Assembly: GCF_000473205.1 (NCBI RefSeq)
Contig: NZ_KI421507.1
Span: 3,023,057-3,087,056, forward strand
DNA from: Pseudophaeobacter arcticus DSM 23566
GTDB lineage: Bacteria; Pseudomonadota; Alphaproteobacteria; Rhodobacterales; Rhodobacteraceae
DNA: 64,000 bases
Reading direction: 5' to 3'
Below, piece by piece: positions 8,671 to 16,297 of the stretch. The notes beneath the pieces are model-generated. The model was not told where the DNA came from. It was given only the letters and a program-made list of their open reading frames with translations, and did no database searches. Every line of letters begins with the position of its first letter. Position 1 is the stretch's first letter. The translations under genes and the position numbers were made by a program.

Positions 8671-9648
8671 ATGTATGCACAGATGGTACAATCCGAAGCG
8701 AGCACCGATGATCCGGAAAAGCTGGCCGCTTTTCAGGCGCGCATTGATGCCGGTGAAAAGATCGAACCAAAAGACTGGATGCCTGCGGGCTATCGCAAGA
8801 CCCTGATCCGCCAGATTGGTCAGCACGCCCATTCGGAAATTGTTGGTCAGCTGCCCGAGGGCAACTGGATCACCCGCGCGCCAACACTGGAGCGCAAGGC
8901 GATCCTGCTGGCCAAGGTGCAGGATGAAGCCGGTCACGGCCTCTACCTCTACTGTGCCGCCGAAACCCTGGGGGTGAGCCGCGATGAGCTGACCGAGATG
9001 CTGCTGGATGGGCGGATGAAATACTCCTCCATCTTCAACTATCCAACCCTGAACTGGGCGGATATGGGCGCGGTGGGCTGGCTGGTTGATGGGGCTGCCA
9101 TCATGAACCAGGTGCCCCTGCAGCGGACTTCGTTTGGTCCCTATTCCCGCGCCATGATCCGGGTCTGCAAGGAAGAAAGCTTCCACGCGCGCCAGGGGTT
9201 TGACGCCATCCGCAAGATGGCAACCGGCACGCCCGCACAAAAGAAGATGGCCCAGGATGCGGTCAACCGCCTGTGGTTCCCGGCGCTGATGATGTTTGGC
9301 CCGTCAGATGCGGATTCGGTACATTCGACCCAGTCGATGGCCTGGAAAATCAAGATGAACACCAATGACGAGCTGCGTCAGAAGTTTGTCGACCAGACCG
9401 TGCCGCAGATCGAATACCTCGGGCTCGAGCTGCCAGACGAAGGCATCAAATGGAACGAAGAGCGCGGTCACTACGACTACTCCGACCCCGACTGGTCCGA
9501 GTTCTTTGACGTGATCAAGGGCAATGGCCCCTGCAACACCGACCGGCTGGCAGCCCGCAACAAGGCCTGGAAAGACGGCCAATGGGTGCGTGATGGCCTG
9601 CTGGCCCATGCCCGCAAGAAAGCCGCAGCCAAGGTCGCCGCCGAATAA
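8671..9648 (+). CDS. paaA: Phenylacetyl-CoA 1,2-epoxidase, catalytic subunit PaaA
   Basis: A 325-residue ferritin-like diiron oxygenase subunit of the PaaABCE complex, which epoxidises the ring of phenylacetyl-CoA using O2 and electrons from PaaE. Diiron ligand motifs are visible: KVQDEAGHG (first E-x2-H) and [12 protein letters not shown] (second E-x2-H). Length is close to the E. coli enzyme (about 309). The ribosome-binding site GGAGGAG precedes the ATG. A strong hairpin follows the stop before paaB. Assignment is firm because paaB, paaC, paaD and paaE follow in order. Confidence 0.95.
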   Translation: MYAQMVQSEASTDDPEKLAAFQARIDAGEKIEPKDWMPAGYRKTLIRQIGQHAHSEIVGQLPEGNWITRAPTLERKAILLAKVQDEAGHGLYLYCAAETLGVSRDELTEMLLDGRMKYSSIFNYPTLNWADMGAVGWLVDGAAIMNQVPLQRTSFGPYSRAMIRVCKEESFHARQGFDAIRKMATGTPAQKKMAQDAVNRLWFPALMMFGPSDADSVHSTQSMAWKIKMNTNDELRQKFVDQTVPQIEYLGLELPDEGIKWNEERGHYDYSDPDWSEFFDVIKGNGPCNTDRLAARNKAWKDGQWVRDGLLAHARKKAAAKVAAE

Positions 9649-9677
9649 TCCGCTGTCGCAGCCCCAACCGATTGCGC

Positions 9678-9699
9678 GCCCTGCTACAGATAGCAGGGC
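9678..9699 (+). other. Intergenic hairpin between paaA and paaB
   Basis: GCCCTGCTA-CAGA-TAGCAGGGC, a perfect 9-bp stem with a 4-base loop in the 75-base paaA-paaB gap. No T-run follows, so it is probably not a simple terminator. It could stabilise the paaA end of the message or mark a processing site and so set subunit ratios (inference). Confidence 0.6.
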
Positions 9700-9723
9700 C
9701 GCCACAGCCAGGAGAACTGAGCT

Positions 9724-10008
9724 ATGAAAAACGAATGGCCCCTCTGGGAAATCTTTATCCGCGGCCAACATGGCATGAGCCACCGTCACGTCGGCTCCTT
9801 GCATGCGCCAGACGCCGAAATGGCGATCAAAAACGCCCGCGATGTCTACACCCGCCGCAACGAAGGCGTGTCAATCTGGGTGGTTGAAGCCAACCATATC
9901 GCCGCCTCCTCGCCCAGCGACAAAGGCCCGCTGTATGAGCCCTCCGAGAGCAAGGTCTATCGTCACCCGACCTTCTTTGACATTCCCGACGAAGTGGGGG
10001 CGATGTAA
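9724..10008 (+). CDS. paaB: Phenylacetyl-CoA epoxidase subunit PaaB
   Basis: A 94-residue protein, full length for PaaB, which bridges the PaaAC heterodimers in the epoxidase complex. Typical features are the start NEWPLWEIFIRGQHGMSHRHVGSLHAPD, NARDVYTRRNEGVSIWVVEA and the ending HPTFFDIPDEVGAM. A good ribosome-binding site (AGGAGAA) precedes it. Its TAA shares one base with the ATG of paaC, so the two are coupled. Confidence 0.95.
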   Translation: MKNEWPLWEIFIRGQHGMSHRHVGSLHAPDAEMAIKNARDVYTRRNEGVSIWVVEANHIAASSPSDKGPLYEPSESKVYRHPTFFDIPDEVGAM

Positions 10009-10781
10009 TGGCAGGTCAGCTCACAGAAAATGAGGCCCTGTTTCAGTTCCTGCTGCGCATGGGCGACAACACCCTGATCCTCGGCCATCGGGTCAGCGAA
10101 TGGTGTGGTCACGCGCCGGTGCTGGAAGAGGACATTGCCCTGGCAAATACCGCGCTGGATCTGATTGGTCAGACCCAGATGTGGCTGGGCCTCGCCGGTG
10201 AGGTTGAGGGCGAGGGCAAATCCGCTGACGATCTGGCGTTTCTGCGCGATGTCTGGGATTTCCGCAATCTGCTGCTGGTCGAGGTCCCAAACGAGGATTT
10301 TGGCCGCACCCTGATGCGCCAGTTCCTGTTTGACGCCTGGCATTCGATCCAGTTGGGCCATCTGATGAAATCATCGGACGACCGCATTGCCGCGATCGCT
10401 GCCAAAACCAGCAAAGAGGTGACCTACCACCTGGAACGCTCTGCCGATACGGTTGTGGGTCTGGGCGATGGCACCGCGCAAAGCCATGATTTCATGCAGG
10501 CGGCGCTGGACTATCTTTGGCCCTATGTCGGCGAGATGTTCACCTCTGACGCGGTCGATGCGGCCATGGTCAAGGCAGGCATCGCCCCGGATCCGGCAAC
10601 CTTGCGCGCCGATTATGACGCGCTGATCAGGCGGGTTCTGGCTGAGGCCACGCTGACCATTCCGGACAGTGAGTTTGCCCACAAAGGTGGCCGCACCGGC
10701 GCCATGCACACCGAGCACTTGGGCCATCTGTTGACCCATATGCAATGGCTGCAACGCGCCTATCCCGGCGCCAGCTGGTAG
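10008..10781 (+). CDS. paaC: Phenylacetyl-CoA epoxidase structural subunit PaaC
   Basis: A 257-residue ferritin-like subunit that pairs with PaaA; the E. coli PaaC lacks a functional metal site and is structural. Conserved stretches are FQFLLRMGDNTLILGHRVSEWCGHAPVLEEDIALANTALDLIGQ (residues about 10-53), DAWHSIQLGHLMKSSDDRIAAIAAK and the C-terminal KGGRTGAMHTEHLGHLLTHMQWLQRAYPGASW. It starts within the paaB stop codon. The operon then pauses for a 147-base gap holding an operator-like palindrome. Confidence 0.95.
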   Translation: MAGQLTENEALFQFLLRMGDNTLILGHRVSEWCGHAPVLEEDIALANTALDLIGQTQMWLGLAGEVEGEGKSADDLAFLRDVWDFRNLLLVEVPNEDFGRTLMRQFLFDAWHSIQLGHLMKSSDDRIAAIAAKTSKEVTYHLERSADTVVGLGDGTAQSHDFMQAALDYLWPYVGEMFTSDAVDAAMVKAGIAPDPATLRADYDALIRRVLAEATLTIPDSEFAHKGGRTGAMHTEHLGHLLTHMQWLQRAYPGASW

Positions 10782-10886
10782 ATCGAAAGTGAACGCATAG
10801 GGCAGCGCATGTCCGCGGGCGGAAGCAAAGCGCCCGCCGTTTTGCCGGGGGCAAACCTCCGGTTTGACAGGGGCGGACGGGCGCTG

Positions 10887-10904
10887 CCCGACCTATCGGT
10901 CGGG
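10887..10904. promoter_or_regulatory. Putative paa operator, copy 2 (CCCGACC-N4-GGTCGGG)
   Basis: A perfect 7-bp inverted repeat with a 4-base centre, about 25 bases before the paaD start, in the noncoding gap after paaC. It shares the core half-sites and spacing of the site ahead of pcaF (7387-7402). It suggests an internal regulated promoter splitting pcaF-paaABC from paaDE and the following gene. Confidence 0.6.
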
Positions 10905-10928
10905 GAGGCATATCCAAGGATGGATCGC

Positions 10929-11402
10929 ATGAAGCAAGTCTTCGAAAAACCAAGTGCAGACCAAATCTGGGAATGGCTCGACGCCGTGCCCGACCCGGAA
11001 ATCCCGGTGATCAGCTTGGTAGATCTGGGCATTATTCGCGGCGTAGAATGGCAAGAGGACACCCTGGTGGTCTCGGTCACCCCCACCTATTCCGGCTGCC
11101 CCGCCACCGCGATCATCAATCTCGATATTGAGACGGCGCTGCGTGATCACGGCCTGGATAAGATCCAGCTCAAGACCCAGATCTCACCGCCCTGGACCAC
11201 CGACTGGATGTCTGAGAAGGGCCGCGCCAGATTGGAAGAATTTGGCATTGCCCCACCGCAGGCCGCCGGTGGTCCAGAACGCTGCCCAAATTGCCAAAGC
11301 AAGAATGTCACCCGTGTGAGCCAGTTTGGCTCCACCCCCTGTAAGGCTCACTGGCGCTGCCAGGACTGTCTTGAACCCTTTGATTATTTCAAGTGCATCT
11401 GA
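10929..11402 (+). CDS. paaD: 1,2-phenylacetyl-CoA epoxidase maturation protein PaaD
   Basis: About 157 residues. The N-terminal MIP18/DUF59 domain has WEWLDAVPDPEIPVISLVDLGIIR and the CPAT segment SGCPATAIINLDIE. The C-terminal zinc-binding-like part has CPNCQSKNVTRVSQFGSTPCK and CQDCLEPFDYFKCI. PaaD is thought to aid iron-sulfur or diiron assembly for the Paa monooxygenase. A long in-frame extension to 10809 would run through the palindrome and has no ribosome-binding site; ATG 10929 has AAGGA eight bases upstream (ATG 10920 is the alternative). Confidence 0.9.
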   Translation: MKQVFEKPSADQIWEWLDAVPDPEIPVISLVDLGIIRGVEWQEDTLVVSVTPTYSGCPATAIINLDIETALRDHGLDKIQLKTQISPPWTTDWMSEKGRARLEEFGIAPPQAAGGPERCPNCQSKNVTRVSQFGSTPCKAHWRCQDCLEPFDYFKCI

Positions 11403-11412
11403 GGAGAGCTCC

Positions 11413-12486
11413 ATGGCGCGCTTCCACCAACTCGAAGTTACCGATGTCCGCAAAACCATCCGCGATGCGGTTGTGGTTTCCCTGAAGCCCGTCAATGGTG
11501 CGGCTGCGGAATTTGATTTCACCCAAGGCCAGTATCTGACCTTCCGTCGCGATTTTGACGGCGAAGAGCTGCGCCGCAGCTATTCGATCTGCGCCGGCAA
11601 AGGCGATGGCATTTTGCAGGTGGGCATCAAACGGGTCGATGGCGGGGCCTTCTCCACCTGGGCCAACACCGAGCTGCAACCCGGCGACATGCTGGAGGCA
11701 ATGCCCCCCATGGGTAGCTTTTTCACGCCCCTGGACGCCACGACAGCCAAAAGCTATCTGGGCTTTGCCGGCGGTTCCGGCGTCACCCCGGTCCTGTCGA
11801 TCCTCAAGACCACCTTGGAAGCGGAACCTGAATCAACCTTTACGCTGGTCTATGCCAACAAAGGCGTGAACACGATCATGTTCCGCGAGGAACTGGAAGA
11901 TCTGAAAAACAACTATATGGGCCGCTTCAACGTGATCCATATCCTGGAATCCGACGCTCAGGAGATTGACCTGTTCACCGGTTTGGTAACACAGGAAAAA
12001 TGCGCCCAGCTGTTTGAACATTGGATTGACATCAAATCGGTAGACACCGCCTTTATCTGCGGGCCAGAGCCGATGATGCTGGGCATTGCCGCCGCCCTGC
12101 GCAACGCAGGGCTGGAGGATGCACAGATCAAGTTCGAACTTTTTGCCAGCGCCCAGCCGGGACGCGCCAAACGCAAGGAAGGCGCCGCGGATGCTGCCAG
12201 TGCCGGCAATCAGGCCACCGCTGCGATCACCCTGGATGGCTCGACCCAGACGGTGCAGATGGGCAAGGACATGACCATCCTGGACGCCGCTTTGGAAAAT
12301 GCCATGGATGCGCCCTATGCCTGCAAGGCCGGGGTCTGTTCGACCTGTCGCTGCAAGGTGATCGAGGGCGAAGTGGAGATGGTCGCCAATCACGCACTTG
12401 AGGACTACGAGGTCGAAAAGGGCTATGTCCTGTCCTGTCAGGCCTTTCCGGTGACCGACAGGGTTGTTGTCGATTACGATCAGTAA
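11413..12486 (+). CDS. paaE: Phenylacetyl-CoA epoxidase reductase PaaE
   Basis: A 357-residue electron-transfer subunit that passes electrons from NADPH through FAD and a 2Fe-2S cluster to PaaA. The order is ferredoxin-reductase FAD domain (FTQGQYLTFRRDFDGEELRRSYSI, about residues 37-60), NAD(P) domain (LGFAGGSGVTPVLSIL; TAFICGPEPMMLG) and C-terminal plant-type ferredoxin with C-x4-C-x2-C in PYACKAGVCSTCRCKV plus a distal Cys in VLSCQAFP. Length equals the E. coli protein. The start is chosen for GAGGAGAG just upstream; a longer in-frame start would overlap paaD. Confidence 0.93.
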   Translation: MARFHQLEVTDVRKTIRDAVVVSLKPVNGAAAEFDFTQGQYLTFRRDFDGEELRRSYSICAGKGDGILQVGIKRVDGGAFSTWANTELQPGDMLEAMPPMGSFFTPLDATTAKSYLGFAGGSGVTPVLSILKTTLEAEPESTFTLVYANKGVNTIMFREELEDLKNNYMGRFNVIHILESDAQEIDLFTGLVTQEKCAQLFEHWIDIKSVDTAFICGPEPMMLGIAAALRNAGLEDAQIKFELFASAQPGRAKRKEGAADAASAGNQATAAITLDGSTQTVQMGKDMTILDAALENAMDAPYACKAGVCSTCRCKVIEGEVEMVANHALEDYEVEKGYVLSCQAFPVTDRVVVDYDQ

Positions 12487-12510
12487 CGCGTTTGAAAGGA
12501 AGGCTATTTC

Positions 12511-13272
12511 ATGACCGAGGACATGAGCATCAAAAGCTATCTTGCCCAGGGAGGCATGTTGAGCAACCCCGCCAATGTGCCGCCGCGCTACCGCGCCGCC
12601 CTGCTGAAACTGATGGCCACCTTTGTCGACAGCGAACTGGCCGGGGCCGCCGGGTTTGCCGAGATCATCAACGAAGGCCCCGGCATCAAGGCCCGCATCG
12701 CCGCCGCCAAAATTGTGCTGGAGAAAAGCGACAACGCTGACCGCGTGCTGCGCATCATGGGGGAATTTGGCGCCAATACCGAACGCTATGCCGATCACCA
12801 CCCCTGGACTGCGCGCCTGGATCGCGATGCCGATATCGGCCAGCAGCGCTCGGATCACGACATGCGGCTGGCGGTGTTCAATTACCCGCTGGAAGGCTGG
12901 GCAGATGCCGTGGTGATGAACCTCTTGATGGGCCGGGCGGTGGCGGTGCAGCTGGCTGAATTCTCGCTGATCTCCTACCAGCCCCTGGCCGAGGTATTTC
13001 GCGCCCTGGCTCCGATCGAAGCCCGCCATGCGGAGCTGGCCGAGGAAGGTCTGGAACGGCTGATAGAGGAGGCTGGCACAGGCGACTTGCAGACCTCGGT
13101 TGACTATTGGTGGCCACGGGTCGCCGCCAGCTTTGGCAGTGAAGACTCAGCCAAGTTCGAAGAGCTGAAGGCTCTGGGCCTGCGCCGCACTCCCAATGGC
13201 GAGCTCAAAACCCGCTGGCAGGCGGAAGCCGGGGCAAGGCTGGCAAGGCTGGGTCTGACACAGCCCTCCTGA
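12511..13272 (+). CDS. PaaA/PaaC-like ferritin-fold protein, sixth gene of the paa operon
   Basis: A 253-residue protein of the phenylacetate-oxygenase PaaA/PaaC family, but neither paaA nor paaC, both of which are upstream. The first diiron-like motif reads KIVLEKSDNADRV, so the His of E-x2-H is replaced, while the second motif EARHAELAEEGLE keeps E-x2-H. PLEGWADAVVMNLLMG and the WWPRV ending resemble PaaA/C helices. A good ribosome-binding site (GGAAGG) sits before ATG 12511, 24 bases after paaE. It may be a regulatory or alternative structural subunit, or an oxygenase for another acyl-CoA; function unknown. Confidence 0.75.
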   Translation: MTEDMSIKSYLAQGGMLSNPANVPPRYRAALLKLMATFVDSELAGAAGFAEIINEGPGIKARIAAAKIVLEKSDNADRVLRIMGEFGANTERYADHHPWTARLDRDADIGQQRSDHDMRLAVFNYPLEGWADAVVMNLLMGRAVAVQLAEFSLISYQPLAEVFRALAPIEARHAELAEEGLERLIEEAGTGDLQTSVDYWWPRVAASFGSEDSAKFEELKALGLRRTPNGELKTRWQAEAGARLARLGLTQPS

Positions 13273-13553
13273 CAGCCAACTCACCTGGAGCGGCGCGGCC
13301 TGCCGCGATTGCTGCGCAGCCAAATGCTCCCGCCAGGGGACACGGTGCATCAAAGATGCCCCGCCCCTGTTGGGCCCCGCGCGCCTATCGGCGCGCGGTC
13401 GCTCCTGTGGCCGACCATCGACAAGAGCGCCTCAGGGTATGGTACTTTTGCCGGTCAAATGTGAGCCCCAGGCAAGACGACACAGCGAAAAAGGTCTGGC
13501 CCTATGACCCTTTTCCTCCTAGGTTCTCAGCACGTTACTCAACGGGGGACACC
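13273..13553. other. Intergenic region with strong hairpin downstream of the paa operon
   Basis: The 281-base gap holds a perfect hairpin CGCGCGCC-TATC-GGCGCGCG at 13378-13397 and a smaller GCATC-AAA-GATGC at 13347-13359. The latter also occurs in opposite orientation inside the repeat at 35895-36000. No T-run follows. It probably combines the paa transcript end with the promoter of the aminotransferase gene; no coding sequence was recognised. Confidence 0.45.
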
Positions 13554-14414
13554 ATGGCTGTAGGCAAAAACATTCGCACCTATTTTCAAGGTCGCTGGCA
13601 CGATGGCAATATTGCCCTGGTGAAGGCGGCAGACCACGCGATGTGGCTGGGGTCCTCGGTGTTTGATGGCGCTCGCTTCTTTGATGGGATGACCCCGGAT
13701 CTGGACCTGCATTGCGCCCGCACCAATGCCTCTGCTGAGGCCTTGATGATGCGCCCCACGGTAAAAACAGCTGATATGGTTGCAATCGCTCAGGAAGGTT
13801 TACGAGGGTTTGCCCCCGGAGCTGCCGTCTATATTCGCCCGATGTATTGGGCCACCGATGGCGATACGACAACCATTGCCCCGGAGCCGGAGAGCACCGA
13901 GTTTGCGCTTTGCCTGGAAGAAATCCCCATGGCGCCTGCCGAGGCCAGCGCAACCCTGACACGCACCCGGTTTCGTCGCCCGGTGATGGAAAATGCTGTC
14001 GTCAATGCAAAGGCCGGATGCCTGTATCCCAACAATGCGCGGATGCTGCGCGAGGCCCGCAGCAAAGGGTTCAGCAATGCGCTGGCGCTGGATGCCATGG
14101 GCAATGTGGCAGAGACCGCAACCGCGAACCTCTTTATGGTCCGCGACGGAGAGGTCTTTACGCCGATCCCAAACGGCACCTTCCTGGCCGGCATAACCCG
14201 GGCGCGCCACATCGCCAACCTGCGTGCGGATGGGGTCACGGTTCATGAAACCGTCCTGGGCGTTCAGGATTTCGAGGAGGCCGACGAGGTCTTTTTGTCC
14301 GGCAACATGAGCAAAGTGACCCCCGTCACCGCCTTTGATGCCTGCCACTACCCGATTGGACCAGTGACCAAACGGGTGAGGGAGCTTTATTGGGACTGGG
14401 CGTCCAGCCAGTAA
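13554..14414 (+). CDS. Branched-chain amino acid aminotransferase (class IV)
   Basis: A 286-residue fold-type IV PLP aminotransferase, probably transaminating Leu, Ile and Val with 2-oxoglutarate. The N-terminus YFQGRWHDGNIALVKAADHAMWLGSSVFDGARFFDG is typical, the PLP Lys lies in ENAVVNAKAGCLYPN (about residue 155), and GNVAETATANLFMVRDGEV and FLAGITRARHIANLR bind the cofactor phosphate. ATG 13554 follows GGGGGA; upstream in-frame codons (to 13356) run through the noncoding hairpin and are rejected. 4-amino-4-deoxychorismate lyase or D-amino acid transaminase are less likely relatives. Confidence 0.85.
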   Translation: MAVGKNIRTYFQGRWHDGNIALVKAADHAMWLGSSVFDGARFFDGMTPDLDLHCARTNASAEALMMRPTVKTADMVAIAQEGLRGFAPGAAVYIRPMYWATDGDTTTIAPEPESTEFALCLEEIPMAPAEASATLTRTRFRRPVMENAVVNAKAGCLYPNNARMLREARSKGFSNALALDAMGNVAETATANLFMVRDGEVFTPIPNGTFLAGITRARHIANLRADGVTVHETVLGVQDFEEADEVFLSGNMSKVTPVTAFDACHYPIGPVTKRVRELYWDWASSQ

Positions 14415-14667
14415 CCCTGCCAATACCAAAAACCTGCGCTGACTTTTGCCCAGAACTTCCCGCCCGTCGCCCAGGCTTCAAAGAAGCGCCTGGGTGACGG
14501 GTGGGGGCAGCGCCGTGCGCAGCACGGCGCTGGGGCGCGTTATTTCAGAAGTCTCGTACACCAGCACAGTCAATGTCCTGACAGTCGGCGCTTTTCCCGG
14601 CGCAGGATGGGTATCAGCCCAAGTATCCGCCGCTGCGGTCCCAGACCCAGCCGTCGCCGTGCAGGCA
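14415..14667. other. Intergenic hairpins after the aminotransferase gene
   Basis: Two inverted repeats are visible: CCCGTC-GCCCAGGC / GCCTGGG-TGACGGG around 14460-14503, and CAGCGCCGTGC-GCA-GCACGGCGCTG at 14506-14532. They are probably the transcription end of the aminotransferase gene, though no T-run is present. No coding potential was recognised. Confidence 0.5.
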
Positions 14668-14742
14668 GCGCCGCGTCAGCGGCGCCGGGCCCAACTGTGC
14701 GTGGGATCGCAGATCACATAAAACAGGCGGGAGCGCCCCGGT
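14668..14742 (+). repeat. Dispersed intergenic repeat, copy 1
   Basis: Begins with hairpin GCGCCGC-GTCA-GCGGCGC, followed by GGCGCCGGGCCCAAC (14681-14695), a variable middle including ATCACAT, and GCGGGAGC near the end (14727-14734). The same ordered blocks occur at 24587-24665 and, more diverged, at 35895-36000. It looks like a REP/BIME-like noncoding element; the middle differs between copies. Confidence 0.7.
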
Positions 14743-14750
14743 TGCCCAGT

Positions 14751-14810
14751 GCAGCGCCAAGGCTGAGGGGGCAGCGCCAAGTCTGAGGGGGCAGCGCCAA
14801 GGCTGAGGCT
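14751..14810 (+). repeat. Three tandem copies of a 20-bp unit
   Basis: Units start at 14751, 14771 and 14791 with the consensus GCAGCGCCAAGGCTGAGGGG; the second has one change and the third differs in its last two bases. It directly follows repeat copy 1 and precedes the universal stress gene. This looks like a small tandem-repeat (VNTR-type) locus. No coding role was recognised. Confidence 0.85.
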
Positions 14811-14922
14811 GCAGCGCACTGCGCACCCAGCAAGCCTCCCATCATTCCGATTGTTGTGCGGGGCTATTGTTGCGCGGGCAGTTCTGCGCCATGATCTCTG
14901 GTGGAGCAACCAGAGGCCAAAA

Positions 14923-15378
14923 ATGCGCAAATTCCTAGTTGTACTGGACGACAGCCGTGAATGTCTGAATGCAATGCGTTTTGCCGCGATGCGCGCGGCA
15001 AAAACCGGAGGCGGTGTCGCCATCCTCTCGGTCATCCCACCGGATGACTTCAATCACTGGATTGGCGTCGGCGAAGTCATGCGGGAGGAAGCCCGCGAGC
15101 GCATCCACGCCCATTTTGAAGTTTTTGCAAAATGGATGCGGGATCGTCAGGGCGTCGATCCGGAACTCATCATTCGCGAAGGAGAAGCGGTTCCCGAGAT
15201 CATGGCGCAGATCGAAGCGGATGCGGAAATTGGTGTCCTGGTTCTGGGCGCAGGAAATGACCGTAAGGGCCCCGGCCCGCTGGTCAGCCAGCTGAGCAAA
15301 TCCTCTGGCAACCTGCCTGTGCCAATCACAATTGTCCCCGGAGATCTGTCCAAGGATCGCCTGGATGCCATCACCTGA
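14923..15378 (+). CDS. Universal stress protein (UspA family)
   Basis: A 151-residue single-domain Usp: RKFLVVLDDSRECLNAMRFAAMRAAK at the N-terminus, a middle helix region MREEARERIHAHFEVFAKWM, and C-terminal VLVLGAGNDRKGPGPLVSQL with LPVPITIVPG, resembling the nucleotide-binding G-x2-G-x9-G-(S/T) motif but with changes. Usp proteins support survival under stress; the ligand is unknown. The chosen ATG gives the standard beta-strand start; an upstream in-frame ATG at 14851 lacks support. It is monocistronic, followed by a 280-base gap. Confidence 0.85.
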   Translation: MRKFLVVLDDSRECLNAMRFAAMRAAKTGGGVAILSVIPPDDFNHWIGVGEVMREEARERIHAHFEVFAKWMRDRQGVDPELIIREGEAVPEIMAQIEADAEIGVLVLGAGNDRKGPGPLVSQLSKSSGNLPVPITIVPGDLSKDRLDAIT

Positions 15379-15584
15379 AAACGCCAGACGGGCCCAGAGC
15401 CTGCCAGCTGGCACTGCGGGTGCCCAAGACCGTTTACCACTGTTGACACCCACTGTTGACGCCCACTGCCGTTTCGATCTGGGACCCCCCGTGCGGTATT
15501 CCCAATGTGGATCGGCACCGGGGCGGGGGAAGGCAACCCTCCGCATTGTGATTGCAAAAGGGATTGCACAGTTGGCAGATCCAA

Positions 15585-15601
15585 TTTAGAATTGTTCTAA
15601 A
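15585..15601. promoter_or_regulatory. Irr-type iron control element (ICE box) upstream of nfuA
   Basis: TTTAGAA-TTG-TTCTAAA is a perfect 7-bp inverted repeat with a 3-base centre and matches the alphaproteobacterial Irr box pattern TTAGAA-N3-TTCTAA. It ends two bases before a candidate -35 TTGACT (15604-15609), with a -10-like CATATC 17 bases on. Irr senses haem/iron and controls iron-sulfur and iron-use genes in this lineage, so iron control of nfuA is likely. Confidence 0.75.
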
Positions 15602-15658
15602 CCTTGACTTGATGCCCCTTCGGGCGCATATCCCTCAGACGCTTTTTGGAGGCCCGAG

Positions 15659-16222
15659 ATGTTCATTCAGACTGAATCCACACCGAACCCGGCAACGCTG
15701 AAATTCCTGCCAGGACAGACTGTTCTGGACGCAGGCACTGCGGATTTCCCCACAGCCGATTCGGCTGGCAGCTCTCCGCTGGCCACCCGTATTTTTGCAG
15801 TCTCTGGCGTCGCTGGTGTGTTCTTTGGCAATGACTTTGTCACCGTCACCAAATCAGAGGCAATTGAGTGGGACCACATCAAGCCGGCCATTCTTGGCGC
15901 CATCATGGAGCATTATCAGTCTGGTCAGCCCATTGTCAGTGCTGGCGAGGAACAGGCCTCGGGCCATGCGGAACATCTTGGTGAAAACAGTGAAATTGTC
16001 GACCAGATCAAGGATCTGTTGGACAGCCGCGTACGGCCCGCCGTGGCGCAGGACGGTGGCGACATCACCTTCCATGGGTTTGACCGTGGGGTTGTCTACC
16101 TGCATATGCAGGGCGCCTGCGCCGGCTGTCCGTCTTCGACCCTGACCCTGAAGATGGGGATCGAGAACCTGCTGCGCCACTATATCCCGGAAGTCACCGA
16201 AGTCCGCCCCGTCGCGGTCTAA
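15659..16222 (+). CDS. nfuA: NfuA/NifU-family iron-sulfur carrier protein
   Basis: A 187-residue scaffold that carries 4Fe-4S or 2Fe-2S clusters to target enzymes. The N-terminal Nfu domain starts MFIQTESTPNPATLKFLPG and includes FGNDFVTVTKSEAIEWDHIKP. The C-terminal NifU domain (from about residue 110) has LLDSRVRPAVAQDGGDI and the cluster-binding C-x2-C in CAGCPSSTLTLKMGIENLL. The ATG follows GGAGG. An Irr-type box 58 bases upstream of the start ties expression to iron. tsaB-rimI follow about 75 bases later, the usual neighbours in this family. Confidence 0.92.
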   Translation: MFIQTESTPNPATLKFLPGQTVLDAGTADFPTADSAGSSPLATRIFAVSGVAGVFFGNDFVTVTKSEAIEWDHIKPAILGAIMEHYQSGQPIVSAGEEQASGHAEHLGENSEIVDQIKDLLDSRVRPAVAQDGGDITFHGFDRGVVYLHMQGACAGCPSSTLTLKMGIENLLRHYIPEVTEVRPVAV

Positions 16223-16297
16223 CGAAGGCATATCCCTTCGCGCTATCTGCCCGATCCTTGAGGCGTGGCGCCTGAGGGTTGTTGCACTGGAGACCTG

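Noticed and set aside
7735..9240. A 501-codon open frame on the minus strand across pcaF and paaA
   Set aside because: It lies opposite two well-supported genes; its translation is low in conserved motifs and reflects the high G+C third-position bias of the sense genes.
10809..10928. An N-terminal extension of PaaD
   Set aside because: The extra codons run through the perfect palindrome and lack a ribosome-binding site; PaaD homologues begin near MKQVFEKPSADQIWEWLD.
14751..14810. The short tandem units as a CRISPR array
   Set aside because: The 20-bp units are directly adjacent with no spacers and no cas genes are present.
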